A DNA stretch of 64,000 bases from Thalassospira indica (GTDB lineage Bacteria > Pseudomonadota > Alphaproteobacteria > Rhodospirillales > Thalassospiraceae): the NCBI RefSeq assembly GCF_003403095.1, contig NZ_CP031555.1, positions 310,001 through 374,000 on the forward strand, read 5' to 3'. Within the stretch, counting starts at the first letter, position 1. Each line of letters starts with the position of its first letter. Below are positions 8,519 to 17,940 of the stretch, one piece after another. The notes beneath the pieces were generated by a model. The model was not told the origin of the DNA and made no database searches. It saw nothing but the letters and a program-made list of their open reading frames with translations. Position numbers and translations under genes: made by a program.

Positions 8519-9166
8519 ATGACGGGCTTGGAAATTGGCACGGTAATGTTTGGTATTGCTTTGGCACAGATATCACCGGGTCCGAACATGATGGCGGTCT
8601 CTGCCGCAGCCCTTTCGGGTGGCCGACGCGCCGGGGTCCTGACGGCATCGGGAATTGCGACCGGGGTTTTCATCTGGTCAATTCTGTTTTCTTTCGGTAT
8701 CGGAACGATCATTGATGCCTTTCCGCAAACCGTGACAGTGATGAAGCTGCTTGGTGGGGCCTATTTTCTGTATCTTGCAGTGAAATCACTGCGCAGCAGC
8801 CTGAAAAATCAGGATCATCAACCGAAAGGTTCGCGGGCCGAGACAACACCGAGGCTTGGTCGCGTTTCTTATCGAACCGGGCTTCTGGTGGTTTTGACCA
8901 ATCCCAAGGCAGCAATGATGTGGGTGGCCGTATCGATGTTTCTGGCCTCTTCACACGGGGCGCATTCTGCGTTGGTTCTGATCGGGGGCATGGCGGCGAT
9001 TTCGGCGATGATGGTGTATGGCACCTATGCCGTGTTGTTTTCAACCGGCGTTGCTGTAAGGACCTATCAACGCTTTTTCCGCGTGATTGATGCGTCGTTT
9101 GGGGCAATTTTTGGTCTGATTGGCGGGCGGTTATTGATTGACGGGTTGCGTGCCTTACGCAATTGA
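8519..9166 (+). CDS. LysE/RhtB-family amino-acid exporter
   Basis: The 215-residue inner-membrane protein has about six hydrophobic segments and the family signature near the N-terminus (AQISPGPNMMAV), plus the TNPKAAMMW motif ahead of the later helices. LysE/RhtB proteins export lysine, arginine, homoserine/threonine or related solutes. I start at the ATG at 8519, which puts the first helix at residue 4; an upstream in-frame ATG at 8414 would add 35 unrelated residues. It stands alone between rho and a minus-strand gene. The substrate is unknown. Confidence 0.85.
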   Translation: MTGLEIGTVMFGIALAQISPGPNMMAVSAAALSGGRRAGVLTASGIATGVFIWSILFSFGIGTIIDAFPQTVTVMKLLGGAYFLYLAVKSLRSSLKNQDHQPKGSRAETTPRLGRVSYRTGLLVVLTNPKAAMMWVAVSMFLASSHGAHSALVLIGGMAAISAMMVYGTYAVLFSTGVAVRTYQRFFRVIDASFGAIFGLIGGRLLIDGLRALRN

Positions 9167-9197
9167 CCCGCGATAGGTCCCAAACAAGAACGATGCC

Positions 9198-9503
9198 CTA
9201 AGCCAGCGCCAGCACCACTTCGGCCAAGTCACTCCCCAGTTTCTGCCGATCAAGGCGGGCCGTGCCGGGATCAATGGAAAAACTGTCATCACTCAGGTGA
9301 ATGCCGATATGGCAGGTGCCGTAATTCAGCGTAATCGCCAGCGTGTTGGCGGCTGTAATCTCGCAAACCACCGTTTCACCGGCCTCGATCCGGTTGGGCG
9401 GGGGGCTTTGCCAGCCATCCTTGGGGGCAAGGGCGCTTAGATGCAGAGGATTGTCGGGGTTTTCATTCCACAAGGTCAGTTTCAGGCGCATTTCCTGTGA
9501 CAT
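9198..9503 (-). CDS. hypothetical protein, small beta-rich
   Basis: I do not recognise this 101-residue protein. From the ATG at 9503 it reads MSQEMRLKLTLWNEN and alternates hydrophobic and polar residues, suggesting a beta-sandwich. It has a Trp/Pro-rich middle (DGWQSPPP) and no signal peptide or membrane segment. An upstream ATG at 9536 is possible. It sits alone between plus-strand genes. Codon use looks like that of its neighbours, which supports it being real. No function is assigned. Confidence 0.6.
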   Translation of the reverse strand: MSQEMRLKLTLWNENPDNPLHLSALAPKDGWQSPPPNRIEAGETVVCEITAANTLAITLNYGTCHIGIHLSDDSFSIDPGTARLDRQKLGSDLAEVVLALA

Positions 9504-9671
9504 TTTCCGGGCTCCCACTGAATGGCGTCGCATCAATTGTCTTGATCGTAGCGTGTTTGGTGCGGTTTTTCACGGGTTTGGGTGATTTTGCCCGGGCAGG
9601 GCGATGAAAGCTTGAAACCACGTAAAAGCCGTGTGACTCTGGGCAAACCGTTCACGATCATATCGCGCTTT

Positions 9672-10205
9672 ATGCAGCTTCTACTTAAATCCGTCGACTT
9701 CGCCGCCCGTGCCCATCGCGACCAGCGTCGCAAAGGGGCCGCACAGGAACCCTATATCAATCACCCGATCGAGGTTTCCCGCCTGATTGTTGAATGCGAA
9801 CCGGGCACGGAGGAGGATATCCTGTGTGCTGCGATCCTGCATGACGTGATCGAGGATTGCGGCGCGACGCGCGATGAAATCGCCGCCTGCTTTAATGACA
9901 TCATCGCCGATATCGTGCTCGAAGTCAGCGACGACAAGGCCCTGCCGAGGGACGAGCGCAAGGCAAAACAGATCGAAACCGCACCAAGCCTGACCAACGG
10001 GGCCAAGCTTGTTCGACTGGCCGACAAGGTCGCCAATGTCGGTGCGATGCTGACCGACACGCCGATTGGCTGGGATGAAAGGCAGATACTGGCCTATGTC
10101 GACTGGGCCGAAGCCGTGGTCGCCCCCTGCCGGGAGGTCAGCGATAACCTGTCAGATCGTTTTGACGCGATTGCACGTGATGTGCGGATGACCCACGGGA
10201 ACTGA
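9672..10205 (+). CDS. MESH1-like HD-domain phosphohydrolase (single-domain SpoT-type hydrolase)
   Basis: The 177-residue protein matches single-domain HD hydrolases of the RelA/SpoT hydrolase superfamily. It has FAARAHRDQRRKG with the first metal His at the N-terminus, NHPIEV, LHDVIED carrying the HD pair, and a late VRLADKVANV segment. No synthetase, TGS or ACT domain follows. Relatives hydrolyse (p)ppGpp or NADPH. The ATG at 9672 opens directly on the first helix; a longer frame from 9582 adds 30 unconserved residues. The substrate cannot be fixed from sequence. Confidence 0.82.
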   Translation: MQLLLKSVDFAARAHRDQRRKGAAQEPYINHPIEVSRLIVECEPGTEEDILCAAILHDVIEDCGATRDEIAACFNDIIADIVLEVSDDKALPRDERKAKQIETAPSLTNGAKLVRLADKVANVGAMLTDTPIGWDERQILAYVDWAEAVVAPCREVSDNLSDRFDAIARDVRMTHGN

Positions 10206-10209
10206 CAGA

Positions 10210-10866
10210 CTACTTTACATAGGTGTCGGGGAAGGGCAGCTGTTCAACGGCACGCCAGTCCGGCGTGACATAGTTGATGATCAGTGATTTCCGGATGCCC
10301 GGAATGGTACGCTTTTCAAAGCCGTGCCAGGTATTGTTGGACGGGACAAAGATCAGGGCAGAATTCGGCTTGAACGGGGATGCACCAACATGGGTGTCGG
10401 CATCCTTGTAGATGTCGGTACCGAGTTTTTCGTGACCCGGTTCGTTCGATAGATAGAGCAACATGGTAAAGCGCTTTACGCCGATATCTGTATGCGGCTG
10501 CAGCCAGAAACCATCGCGATCCTGGGCGAATTCCAGTCGAATGCGCGACTCACTCAGATCAGCGCCAAACACTTCCTCGACCGTGTCGACAACTTCACGG
10601 GAATGAAACGCCTGCGCGATATCGTTGGCGGCTTCGAACTTCGCAATGTTTTCCGGGTCAAAGTAACGGCGGCTTGAATTGTTGGCTTCGCGCGTGCCGG
10701 CATCATCAACTTCAAGAAACGGCGCATCAATCGGAAGGGCACAAACAGCCTCTGCCATGCCTTCTGGCAAGACGTCTTCAAGGATCCAGTGTTGATAGGG
10801 GTCCTGATAGGTTTTTGCCGATTTGAAGGCGGCAATGACAGATTGTTGTACGTTTGAAACAGACAT
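10210..10866 (-). CDS. 2-oxoglutarate/Fe(II)-dependent oxygenase family protein
   Basis: The 218-residue protein shows a double-stranded beta-helix iron site. The HTD triad half is in LQPHTDIGV, the distal His in TWHGFEKR, and the 2OG-binding Arg in IRKSLIINYV. It has no signal peptide. Close relatives are annotated as 2OG-Fe(II) oxygenases, some acting on sugars or peptides in surface-polysaccharide contexts, but the substrate here is unknown. The start at 10866 (MSVSNVQQ) is preferred; an ATG at 10893 is also in frame. Confidence 0.78.
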   Translation of the reverse strand: MSVSNVQQSVIAAFKSAKTYQDPYQHWILEDVLPEGMAEAVCALPIDAPFLEVDDAGTREANNSSRRYFDPENIAKFEAANDIAQAFHSREVVDTVEEVFGADLSESRIRLEFAQDRDGFWLQPHTDIGVKRFTMLLYLSNEPGHEKLGTDIYKDADTHVGASPFKPNSALIFVPSNNTWHGFEKRTIPGIRKSLIINYVTPDWRAVEQLPFPDTYVK

Positions 10867-10896
10867 TACAGAGGTTCCGATATGCGAAGGCACAAG

Positions 10897-10931
10897 AAAA
10901 AAGCCGATCGCGCAATCTATCGGCTTTTATG
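10897..10931 (-). terminator. intrinsic terminator after the quinone oxidoreductase gene
   Basis: Read on the minus strand, AAAAGCCGAT and ATCGGCTTTT form a stem around a short loop, ending in a T run. It lies about 40 bp beyond the stop of the oxidoreductase and before the oxygenase gene. Confidence 0.75.
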
Positions 10932-10970
10932 TGACGCTTCCTAGTCTTTTTTCATCAGATGCTTTGCGAC

Positions 10971-11945
10971 CTAGACGGTAAAGACGATTGAACCATTGGT
11001 TTTGCGGCTTTCAAGGTCGTCATGGGCCTTTGCGGCATCGGCAAGCGGGTAGGTCGCGGTGATATCAATCGTGACAATGCCCGATTTCAAAACGTCAAAC
11101 AGCTCACCCGCACTGGCCAGAAGCTCTTCACGGGTGGCGTTGTACTGGAAGATGCTGGGACGGGTCAGGAAGATGGCACCCGGTGCCAACTGGGCCAGCG
11201 TTACCGGCGGCACGGCACCCGATGACTGGCCGAAGCTGACCATCATGCCCAGACGTTTGAGGCATTTGAGCGAATCCTCAAACGTATCTTTACCGACCGA
11301 ATCGTAAACAACTTCAACGCCTTGGCCGCCGGTGATTTCCTTGACCCGTTCGGAAACAACCTCGTCACGATAAAGGATCGGGTAATCACAGCCCTTGGCC
11401 TTGGCGATTTCGGCCTTTTCCTTCGATCCCACCGTGCCAATCACGGTCGCCCCCAGATGTTTGGCCCACTGGCAGACAATCTGGCCAACACCACCTGCCG
11501 CCGCGTGGATCAGGATGGTATCGCCCTTTTGCACCTTGTAGGTCCGGCGCAAAAGATATTGCGCGGTCATGCCCTGCAACATCGCGGCCGCGGCCAGTTC
11601 AAAACTGACATCATCTGGGATCTTGACCAGCCCCTTGGCCGGCATCACGCGCGCCTCGGCATAGGCACCAAGTGGCTGTGCGGCATACGCCACGCGATCG
11701 CCCACGGCAAGATCGGACACACCCGGGCCGACTTCCTCAATGATACCAGCACCTTCAAGGCCAAGGCCGGACGGCATGCTCGGTGCCGGATAAACGCCGG
11801 AGCGGAAATAAATATCGATATAGTTCAGGCCAACGGCCTTTTGCGCCAGGCGCACTTCGCCTTCGCCCGGAGTACCGACGTCGACGTCTTCAAATTTCAG
11901 GACATCACTGCCGCCGGTTTCGTAAAATCGGAATGCTTTGGTCAT
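10971..11945 (-). CDS. NADPH:quinone oxidoreductase (QOR family, MDR superfamily)
   Basis: The 324-residue zinc-free medium-chain dehydrogenase reduces quinones with NADPH. It has the GroES-like N-terminal domain with NYIDIYFRSGVYP, GLEGAG and GDRVAY, then a Rossmann domain with HAAAGGVGQIVCQ. Zinc-ligand cysteines are absent, as in QOR. The ATG at 11945 (MTKAFRFYETGG) is chosen; an upstream ATG at 11978 adds 11 basic residues. It is monocistronic with its own terminator. Confidence 0.9.
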   Translation of the reverse strand: MTKAFRFYETGGSDVLKFEDVDVGTPGEGEVRLAQKAVGLNYIDIYFRSGVYPAPSMPSGLGLEGAGIIEEVGPGVSDLAVGDRVAYAAQPLGAYAEARVMPAKGLVKIPDDVSFELAAAAMLQGMTAQYLLRRTYKVQKGDTILIHAAAGGVGQIVCQWAKHLGATVIGTVGSKEKAEIAKAKGCDYPILYRDEVVSERVKEITGGQGVEVVYDSVGKDTFEDSLKCLKRLGMMVSFGQSSGAVPPVTLAQLAPGAIFLTRPSIFQYNATREELLASAGELFDVLKSGIVTIDITATYPLADAAKAHDDLESRKTNGSIVFTV

Positions 11946-12164
11946 GGAAGACCTCCCTTTCTGCGTTTTGGAACGCACGTTTCGTCAATGAGGGCAGTGT
12001 AGGGCAGAAGCCTGTGATTTGCAGCAGGGGAAATACCGAAAATATCCTTGGGATAGGCCACGTTTGATCGCAGCCATCCTGCTCCTGACATATCCTGTCA
12101 TGGCAATCTGCTAGACTTGTTTGGTCGCGACACGCTTGACCCGTTCATAAGGAAGGAAACAGCA

Positions 12165-12557
12165 TTGACGGTTATCAGCCACATCACCCTCGGAACCAAT
12201 GACAAGGCTCGCTCAGCGAAGTTTTACGACGCCGTTCTCGGTGCGCTGAGCTTTGAGCGATTGCCAAAACCGCCGGAAAAGCCGCTGGCGTATGAGCGCG
12301 ATGGTCAGATGCCAACGATTTATATCTACAGCCCGGCAGACGGCCGCCCGGCAACTTGGGGCAATGGCACCCATATCGCGTTTCAGGCAGACCAACGTGA
12401 CATGGTCGATGCCTTTCACGCAGCAGCGCTTGAAAATGGTGGCATGGATGAAGGCAAACCGGGCCTGCGCGAACACTATGGCCCGAATTACTACGCGGCC
12501 TATGTCCGTGATCCGGATGGCAACAAGCTGCAAGCCGTGTGCTACGCGGAAGACTAA
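12165..12557 (+). CDS. VOC/glyoxalase-like family protein
   Basis: This is a single vicinal-oxygen-chelate fold protein of 130 residues: SHITLGTNDKARSAKFYDAVLG at the N-terminus, GTHIAFQA in the middle, and AAYVRDPDGNKLQAVC at the end. The likely start is the TTG at 12165: AAGGAAGG lies about 8 bp upstream and homologues begin with this segment. An ATG at 12117 would add 16 residues. VOC proteins include glyoxalases, dioxygenases and resistance proteins; the role here is undetermined. Confidence 0.83.
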   Translation: MTVISHITLGTNDKARSAKFYDAVLGALSFERLPKPPEKPLAYERDGQMPTIYIYSPADGRPATWGNGTHIAFQADQRDMVDAFHAAALENGGMDEGKPGLREHYGPNYYAAYVRDPDGNKLQAVCYAED

Positions 12558-12573
12558 GTAATTGAAAATAAGG

Positions 12574-13062
12574 TTATAATGGAAGGTCGCCCTGATCATT
12601 GGGCAGGGGTAGGTCCACACCCTCGATCTTTAAAAGCGTGCGTTTGGTCTCAAGCCCGCCTTGGCCGGAATAGCCGCCCGGTTTGTCGCCCGATGCCAGA
12701 ACACGGTGACACGGAATGATGATCGGGATCGGGTTAAGGCCGCATGCCGTGCCAACCGATTGAAATGCCTTGGGCGATCCGGCCATGGTCGCCAGTTCCT
12801 TATAGGTCGCTGTCTTGCCCATCGGGATTTTGCACATCGCCTGCCAGACGGTTTTCTGGAAATCCGTGCCATCCGGGGCCAGCGGCAAATCAAAGCTGGT
12901 CAACTTACCTTCAAAATAGGCGGTAAGCTGCTTTTTTGCCTCTTCCAGCACCGGTGTGCTTTCAATCTCGTCAACAAATCCCCAGTCAAGCGCAACAATT
13001 TGATCTTCAAAGGCGAAAACCGTAATTGCGCCGACAGGGCTGTTGAGCGATATTTGCGGCAT
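12574..13062 (-). CDS. ogt: methylated-DNA-[protein]-cysteine S-methyltransferase
   Basis: This protein repairs O6-methylguanine by transferring the methyl group to its own cysteine, in a single-turnover reaction. The active-site motif IPCHRV and the HTH DNA-binding helix with YKELATMAGSPKAFQSVG are present in a 162-residue protein with an Ogt/AdaB-type N-terminal RNase H-like domain. There is no AdaA domain. It ends just before, and is transcribed in the same direction as, the DUF255 gene (3-bp gap), so it is probably the last gene of that transcript. Confidence 0.93.
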   Translation of the reverse strand: MPQISLNSPVGAITVFAFEDQIVALDWGFVDEIESTPVLEEAKKQLTAYFEGKLTSFDLPLAPDGTDFQKTVWQAMCKIPMGKTATYKELATMAGSPKAFQSVGTACGLNPIPIIIPCHRVLASGDKPGGYSGQGGLETKRTLLKIEGVDLPLPNDQGDLPL

Positions 13063-13065
13063 TGG

Positions 13066-15105
13066 CTAGGCCGCCGTGGCTGGCAAATCTGCCAGCATTT
13101 CGGTCAGTTCTTCGACGCCTGTGACGGGCGCCGAACATACCGGCCCCTGACAGATATAGGCGGTTTCCTTGCCGTCAATCGCGGTTTTGCCCTGGGCCGG
13201 ATGGCCATCGGGCAGGGGATCACCATCAGACAGGATCGTGATCGCCCGGTTGGGCAGATATGCACCAAAAATAGCACGCCGCATATCAAGATAGGTCTGG
13301 CTGCGCTCCTTGGCGATCAGCACGATCTGCACCGGGTTTTGCAGCATTTCGGCTGCCATCATAAGCCCCGGCATGTTGGGGAATTGCTCGCTGATCCGCC
13401 CGCCAAAGGCCGCAAGGGTGATTTCGGCCTGATCACGGTATTGCGCATCGCCGGTCAGGGCATAAAGCTTGGCCAGATTCTGGGCCATGATCGCATTACC
13501 CGATGGCACGGCATTATCCATGAAGGGTTTTTGGCGCACGACAAGGTCGCTGGCATCCGATGCCGACTGGAAATAGCCACCCTTGGCATCGGCAAACAGG
13601 GTTTCGACCGCAGCCGACCACCGGATGGCTTCATTAAGATAGGCATCCTCGCCAAAGCATTCATAAAGCCTCAAGGCCGCGCGGATCATATGCGCATAAT
13701 CCTCAAGCATCCCGGCATGCTGCACGCGGCCATCGCGATAGCTGTGCAGGAAGCGGTCACCCTTCATCAGGGTGTTGATGACAAAGCCATAGGCAAGCTT
13801 GGCATAATCAAGCCAGTCGGCGCGGTGGAAGGTCATCGCCGCCTCGGCAAAGGCGGCGATGGTCATGGCGTTCCAGTCGGTCAGCGCCTTGTCATCCCAG
13901 CCCGGGCGAATGCGTTTTGCCCGTTCGGTCAGAAGCTTGGCCCGAAGCTCGGCCAGCTTTTCTTCGGTCGCAGCATCGGTAAGCTCGAGCCCCGATGCGG
14001 TGCGATTAAGGATATTATGGCCTTCCCAGTTGCCACCCTTGGAAACGTCATAGAATTTCTTGAACAGGTCAGCGTCCGCGCCAAGGATCTGATCGATTTC
14101 ATCCTCTGACCAGACATAGAACTTGCCTTCAACCCCTTCGCTGTCGGCATCCAGGCTTGCGGTAAAGGCGCCGCCGGGAATACGCATTTCGCGCAAGATC
14201 CAGCCAATGGTTTCCTCGACCCGTTTGGCATAAAGCGGATTGGGATCAACCCGCCAGACATCGCACAGAAGATCAATCAGCTGGGCGTTGTCATAGAGCA
14301 TCTTTTCGAAATGCGGCACGAGCCACTGGTCATCGACGGCATAGCGGGCAAAACCGCCACCCAGATGATCATAAATGCCGCCCTGGCACATGCGATTCAG
14401 GCTGTGTTTGACGATGCGTTTCAGCCCGTCATCATCGGTGCGCACACCGGTGCGCCAGATATAGGACAAAAGGCTCGGCTGCGGGAATTTCGGCGCACCG
14501 GATGTGCCGCCATTTTCCCCGTCCATGATCTGCAAGCAGCCATGGCCGCAGCGGTCAATCATCTCAAGGCTGGGGACCGCGCCAACTGCCGCACTGTTCA
14601 TTTTGATCAGCGCATTGGAAATCTGGCTGACATTGTGGCGGACATCATCGGGTTTCTCAGTGTAAATCTTGGCGACGGTCTTAAGCACATCGCCAAATCC
14701 CGGCCGGCCATAGCGCGCTTCCTTGGGGAAATAGGTCCCGCCCCAGAACGGCTCGCCATCCGGGGTCAAAAACATCGTCAGTGGCCAGCCGCCCTGTTGG
14801 CCCAGAAGGGCCAGCGCATTCTGATAAAGCGCATCAAGGTCCGGGCGTTCTTCGCGGTCGAGCTTGATATTGATGAACAGATCGTTCATCAGGGCCGCAA
14901 TACCCTCATCCTCAAAGCTTTCATGCGCCATGACATGGCACCAATGGCACGCCGCATACCCGACCGACAGCAGGATCGGTTTGTTCAATTCCTTGGCTTT
15001 GGCGAGAACTTCGGTACTCCAGGGCTGCCAATGCACCGGGTTGTCGCGATGCTGAACAAGATAGGGGCTGGTTTCCGAACCAAGATTGTTGCGTGCGAGT
15101 TCCAT
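13066..15105 (-). CDS. DUF255 thioredoxin-domain protein (YyaL/SPATA20 family)
   Basis: The 679-residue protein has an N-terminal thioredoxin-like DUF255 domain with the CHWCHVM motif and [20 protein letters not shown] long (alpha/alpha) six-barrel-like domain follows, related to glycan epimerases and hydrolases. Relatives include bacterial YyaL and human SPATA20; their biochemistry is poorly defined, although they are often called N-acylglucosamine 2-epimerase-like. The start at 15105 (MELARNNLG) is chosen over ATGs at 15126 and 15171. It lies immediately upstream of ogt on the same strand. Confidence 0.87.
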   Translation of the reverse strand: MELARNNLGSETSPYLVQHRDNPVHWQPWSTEVLAKAKELNKPILLSVGYAACHWCHVMAHESFEDEGIAALMNDLFINIKLDREERPDLDALYQNALALLGQQGGWPLTMFLTPDGEPFWGGTYFPKEARYGRPGFGDVLKTVAKIYTEKPDDVRHNVSQISNALIKMNSAAVGAVPSLEMIDRCGHGCLQIMDGENGGTSGAPKFPQPSLLSYIWRTGVRTDDDGLKRIVKHSLNRMCQGGIYDHLGGGFARYAVDDQWLVPHFEKMLYDNAQLIDLLCDVWRVDPNPLYAKRVEETIGWILREMRIPGGAFTASLDADSEGVEGKFYVWSEDEIDQILGADADLFKKFYDVSKGGNWEGHNILNRTASGLELTDAATEEKLAELRAKLLTERAKRIRPGWDDKALTDWNAMTIAAFAEAAMTFHRADWLDYAKLAYGFVINTLMKGDRFLHSYRDGRVQHAGMLEDYAHMIRAALRLYECFGEDAYLNEAIRWSAAVETLFADAKGGYFQSASDASDLVVRQKPFMDNAVPSGNAIMAQNLAKLYALTGDAQYRDQAEITLAAFGGRISEQFPNMPGLMMAAEMLQNPVQIVLIAKERSQTYLDMRRAIFGAYLPNRAITILSDGDPLPDGHPAQGKTAIDGKETAYICQGPVCSAPVTGVEELTEMLADLPATAA

Positions 15106-15446
15106 TTTGTGTCCTGTGCCATCCATTAAGCCGATGGCTTTATCGTTTGCGGTAGCGCGATCTGCAATCACGCGCCAGTCATCAGTGCTGGCAATGCTTT
15201 ATAAGGCTGTTGGCGTGATTCTAAGGGTTATGGTCTCATTCATAAAGGTAAATGGCCGAAATCTTTTATCGCAATATTGTGAAAGTTGCGGTCGCCGCAT
15301 GCTCTTGCTTCCCATATGGTAGGGGCAGCTTGGCGTTATTGTGATTGCGAAGGCGGTTCTGGTGGGGATAATGGGCCAGCCATGCAAACAGCCAGTCACA
15401 TAAAGTGACAGAGACCAAAAACAAAACAGATCAGGAGACCAGGGCG
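15106..15446. other. 341-bp intergenic region, no gene recognised
   Basis: This region separates the divergent DUF255 gene (minus) and DUF6489 gene (plus). Short frames are present but lack codon bias or recognisable motifs. It presumably holds both promoters. I see no hairpin-plus-T-run, riboswitch or conserved repeat. Confidence 0.5.
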
Positions 15447-15707
15447 ATGAAAGTAACCGTGAACATTGATTGCACGCCGGAAGAGGCACGGACCTTCTTT
15501 GGTCTTCCTGATGTTCAGCCGATGCAAAAGGCGATGATGCAAGATATCGAAGACCGCATGAAAGCCAACCTGGCGGCGATGGATCCGGAAACCATGCTCA
15601 ATACCTGGCTGCCACAGGGCATTCAGAACTGGGAACAGCTTCAGAAAGCCTTCTGGGGCCAGTTCAATGCGGGTACCGGCGGTACCGGTGACAAGGACAA
15701 AGGCTAG
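15447..15707 (+). CDS. DUF6489-family small protein
   Basis: This 86-residue soluble protein is conserved in Rhodospirillales and relatives. It reads MKVTVNIDCTPEEAR, then FFGLPDVQPMQKAMM, then a helical WLPQGIQNWEQLQKAFWGQF segment and a glycine-rich tail. The ATG at 15447 has GGAG upstream. It is unrelated to any enzyme I know. It directly precedes the ferredoxin gene (14-bp gap), so they are likely cotranscribed. The phasin-like helix (QLQKAFWGQF) is suggestive, but this is only a resemblance. Confidence 0.8.
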   Translation: MKVTVNIDCTPEEARTFFGLPDVQPMQKAMMQDIEDRMKANLAAMDPETMLNTWLPQGIQNWEQLQKAFWGQFNAGTGGTGDKDKG

Positions 15708-15721
15708 GCAGACCCGATATC

Positions 15722-16045
15722 ATGCGTGAACACTACTATCAGGCACATGTTTTCGTGTGCCAGAACGAACGCCCCGCCGGCCATGAACGCGGGTGCTGCA
15801 ATTCCAAGGGCGCGACCAAACTTCGCAATTACATGAAGGTGCGCGCCAAGGAACTTGGCCTGCCACAGACCCGGATCAATACCGCCGGATGCCTCGATCG
15901 CTGCGAACTGGGCCCGGTGATGGTGGTCTATCCCGAAGGCACCTGGTATCGCTATGAGACGACGGAAGATATCGATCAGATCCTCAATGACCATCTGATC
16001 GGCGGGCAGGTGGTTGAACGGTTGAAGCTTACCCCGGATCAATAG
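15722..16045 (+). CDS. thioredoxin-like [2Fe-2S] ferredoxin
   Basis: The 107-residue protein matches the thioredoxin-like (Shethna/NuoE-type) ferredoxin family. It has HVFVCQNERP with the first Cys, GCCNSKGA with the next pair, and GCLDRCELGP with the last ligands, in the order expected for a 2Fe-2S cluster. Such proteins appear as electron carriers or cluster scaffolds. It follows the DUF6489 gene and ends at an intrinsic terminator. The partner enzyme is not evident here. Confidence 0.88.
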   Translation: MREHYYQAHVFVCQNERPAGHERGCCNSKGATKLRNYMKVRAKELGLPQTRINTAGCLDRCELGPVMVVYPEGTWYRYETTEDIDQILNDHLIGGQVVERLKLTPDQ

Positions 16046-16061
16046 GCAACAGATTTCAAAC

Positions 16062-16097
16062 AAACCGGCCCGTGACATGTGCGTGGCCGGTTTTTTT
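16062..16097 (+). terminator. intrinsic terminator after the ferredoxin gene
   Basis: AAACCGGCC (16062-16070) pairs with GGCCGGTTT (16085-16093), followed by a T run. It is 17 bp after the stop codon. Confidence 0.85.
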
Positions 16098-16112
16098 ATG
16101 CCCTACTGCACA

Positions 16113-16253
16113 TAGATTCCCGCCTGCGCGGGAATGACGGGTCTTTCAGGCATTTTGGCTTAAGATAAGGCTGGATGCCCGCAGCAGAAACGATATCCAG
16201 CTGCCGCCTGCAATCCCCAGCAATATCGTCACCCCCGCGCAGGCGGGGGTCTA
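16113..16253. repeat. inverted pair of palindromic repeats (REPIN-like element)
   Basis: Two 27-bp copies of one element face each other at 16113-16139 and 16227-16253, enclosing 87 bp. Each copy is itself a hairpin around CGCCTGCGCG. The outer stem is ATTCCCGC/GCGGGAAT in one copy and ACCCCCGC/GCGGGGGT in the other, so the differences are compensatory and keep pairing. Inverted REP pairs with a short spacer are called REPINs and are spread by RAYT transposases. No RAYT gene is in the window. Confidence 0.7.
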
Positions 16254-16422
16254 TGATCGGGCAATGGTCGTGCCAATAACGCCCCGAAAGGTCGGCGCAA
16301 CCAACACAAAGCTCATTAAACCCCTGTTGGTTATTTTCTGCCATATGTTGACCTTTGGGGCTGTCTGGACGATATCCTCCTCTGCCACGCAACAGCACAC
16401 ATTGAGAACTGACGGATCCGCC

Positions 16423-17796
16423 ATGATTGCCAGCCGAGAAACCATTTTTGCCCTGTCCTCCGGCGCCGGGCGTGCCGGTGTTGCCGTGATCCGATTATCC
16501 GGGCCACGTTCGGGCGAAGTGCTGTGTGCGTTGCTCGGCCGCGATACCATGCCCAAACCGCGCCATGCGATCTATGCCCCGATCCGTGATCCGCAAAGCA
16601 ATGAGCGGCTTGATGATGCGGTGGCGATCTATTTCCAAGGCCCGGCAAGCTTTACCGGCGAGGACGTGGTGGAGCTGCATGTCCATGGTGGGCGCGCCGT
16701 GATCGAAGGAGTGCTGGATTGCCTGTCACGTCAGGACGGATTGCGCGTGGCCGACCCCGGCGAATACACAAGGCGTGCGTTTGAAAACGGCAAGATGGAT
16801 CTGACCTCGGCCGAGGGGATCGCCGATCTGATTGACGCCGAAACCGCCGCCCAGCGCCGTCAGGCGGTGCGCCAGATGGCAGGTGAGCTGGGGACGCTTT
16901 ATGAAGGCTGGCGTGCGCGTTTGATGAAGGCGCTGGCGCATATCGAAGCCGATATTGATTTCCCAGACGAAGATTTGCCCGATGGCATCGTGCCGGTGGT
17001 GCACGGTGATTTGCGGGCCGTAAATGACGAGGTCAAGCGCCATCTGGCCGATAACCGCCGTGGTGAGCGCCTGCGTGAAGGGTTCCAGATCGTTATCCTT
17101 GGTGCGCCCAATGCCGGAAAATCGAGCCTGCTCAACCGTCTGGCCCAGCGTGATGCTGCCATCGTGTCCGAGATCGCCGGCACCACGCGCGACATGATTG
17201 AAGTGCATCTTGATCTGGGCGGCTTCCCGGTGACCATGGTCGATACCGCAGGCCTGCGCGAAAGCGGGGATGTGATTGAATCAGAAGGTGTGCGTCGTGC
17301 GACGGAGCGGGCGGAAAATGCCGATCTGCGTTTGGTGGTGATTGATCGCAATGACTGGCCGAATATCGATCCGGAGGCTGCCCGCCTGATCGATGACAAG
17401 ACGCTGATCCTGATCAACAAGGTCGATGCGACCGATAGCAGCGCCATTCCGGCAAGCTGGCAGGGAACGTCGGTCGACGGGCGGGCGCTGGAGCTTCCCG
17501 TTTTAGCCATATCGGCCATGACCGGGCAGGGGATGGAAAGCCTCTTGCAACTGCTGGAGACTCGCGTAAAAGAGGGGCTCGATTTTGCCGGGCCCGTGCC
17601 GCTGACACGGCTGCGCCATCGGCGGGCACTTGAAAGTGCCAGCGATCATCTGGATCGCGGATTGCAGACCGATATCGCAGAACTGGCGGCCGAGGATGTA
17701 CGCCTTGCTGTCCGCGAAATCGGCAAGATTACCGGACGCGTCGATGTGGAAGATTTGCTTGATATTATCTTCGGGGATTTCTGTATCGGTAAATAG
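16423..17796 (+). CDS. mnmE: tRNA modification GTPase MnmE
   Basis: With MnmG, MnmE installs the 5-carboxymethylaminomethyl group on wobble U34 of certain tRNAs. The 457-residue protein has the N-terminal folate-binding domain (RETIFALSSGAGRAGVAVIR), a helical domain, and an inserted G domain with G1 GAPNAGKSS at 227-235, G2/G3 around GTTRDMIE and DTAGLRE, and NKVD. The C-terminal CIGK contains the methylene-transfer cysteine C454. The ATG at 16423 gives the standard N-terminus; a 53-residue longer frame runs into the repeat region and is rejected. Confidence 0.97.
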   Translation: MIASRETIFALSSGAGRAGVAVIRLSGPRSGEVLCALLGRDTMPKPRHAIYAPIRDPQSNERLDDAVAIYFQGPASFTGEDVVELHVHGGRAVIEGVLDCLSRQDGLRVADPGEYTRRAFENGKMDLTSAEGIADLIDAETAAQRRQAVRQMAGELGTLYEGWRARLMKALAHIEADIDFPDEDLPDGIVPVVHGDLRAVNDEVKRHLADNRRGERLREGFQIVILGAPNAGKSSLLNRLAQRDAAIVSEIAGTTRDMIEVHLDLGGFPVTMVDTAGLRESGDVIESEGVRRATERAENADLRLVVIDRNDWPNIDPEAARLIDDKTLILINKVDATDSSAIPASWQGTSVDGRALELPVLAISAMTGQGMESLLQLLETRVKEGLDFAGPVPLTRLRHRRALESASDHLDRGLQTDIAELAAEDVRLAVREIGKITGRVDVEDLLDIIFGDFCIGK

Positions 17797-17830
17797 AGTT
17801 AGGGAAGAGTCGTTAGACTTGTCTCCCAAG

Positions 17831-17850
17831 AATGTTTCACGTGAAACATT
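17831..17850. other. parS: parS centromere site 1 (intergenic, mnmE-mnmG)
   Basis: The perfect 20-bp palindrome AATGTTTCACGTGAAACATT contains the universal 16-bp parS core TGTTTCACGTGAAACA (17833-17848). It is one of three identical copies close to parAB and is the expected loading site for ParB. Confidence 0.93.
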
Positions 17851-17940
17851 CGTCACAAGGTTGACCATATACACCTATTCGAACCAAACAGGGTTCACAC
17901 CCGCCGCGTGACAAGCAGCGGGGATTGAGTGAGGAAGTCG

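Noticed and set aside
12661..14109. A 482-codon plus-strand frame
   Set aside because: It is a shadow of the DUF255 and ogt genes on the minus strand, which have domain matches; this frame has none.
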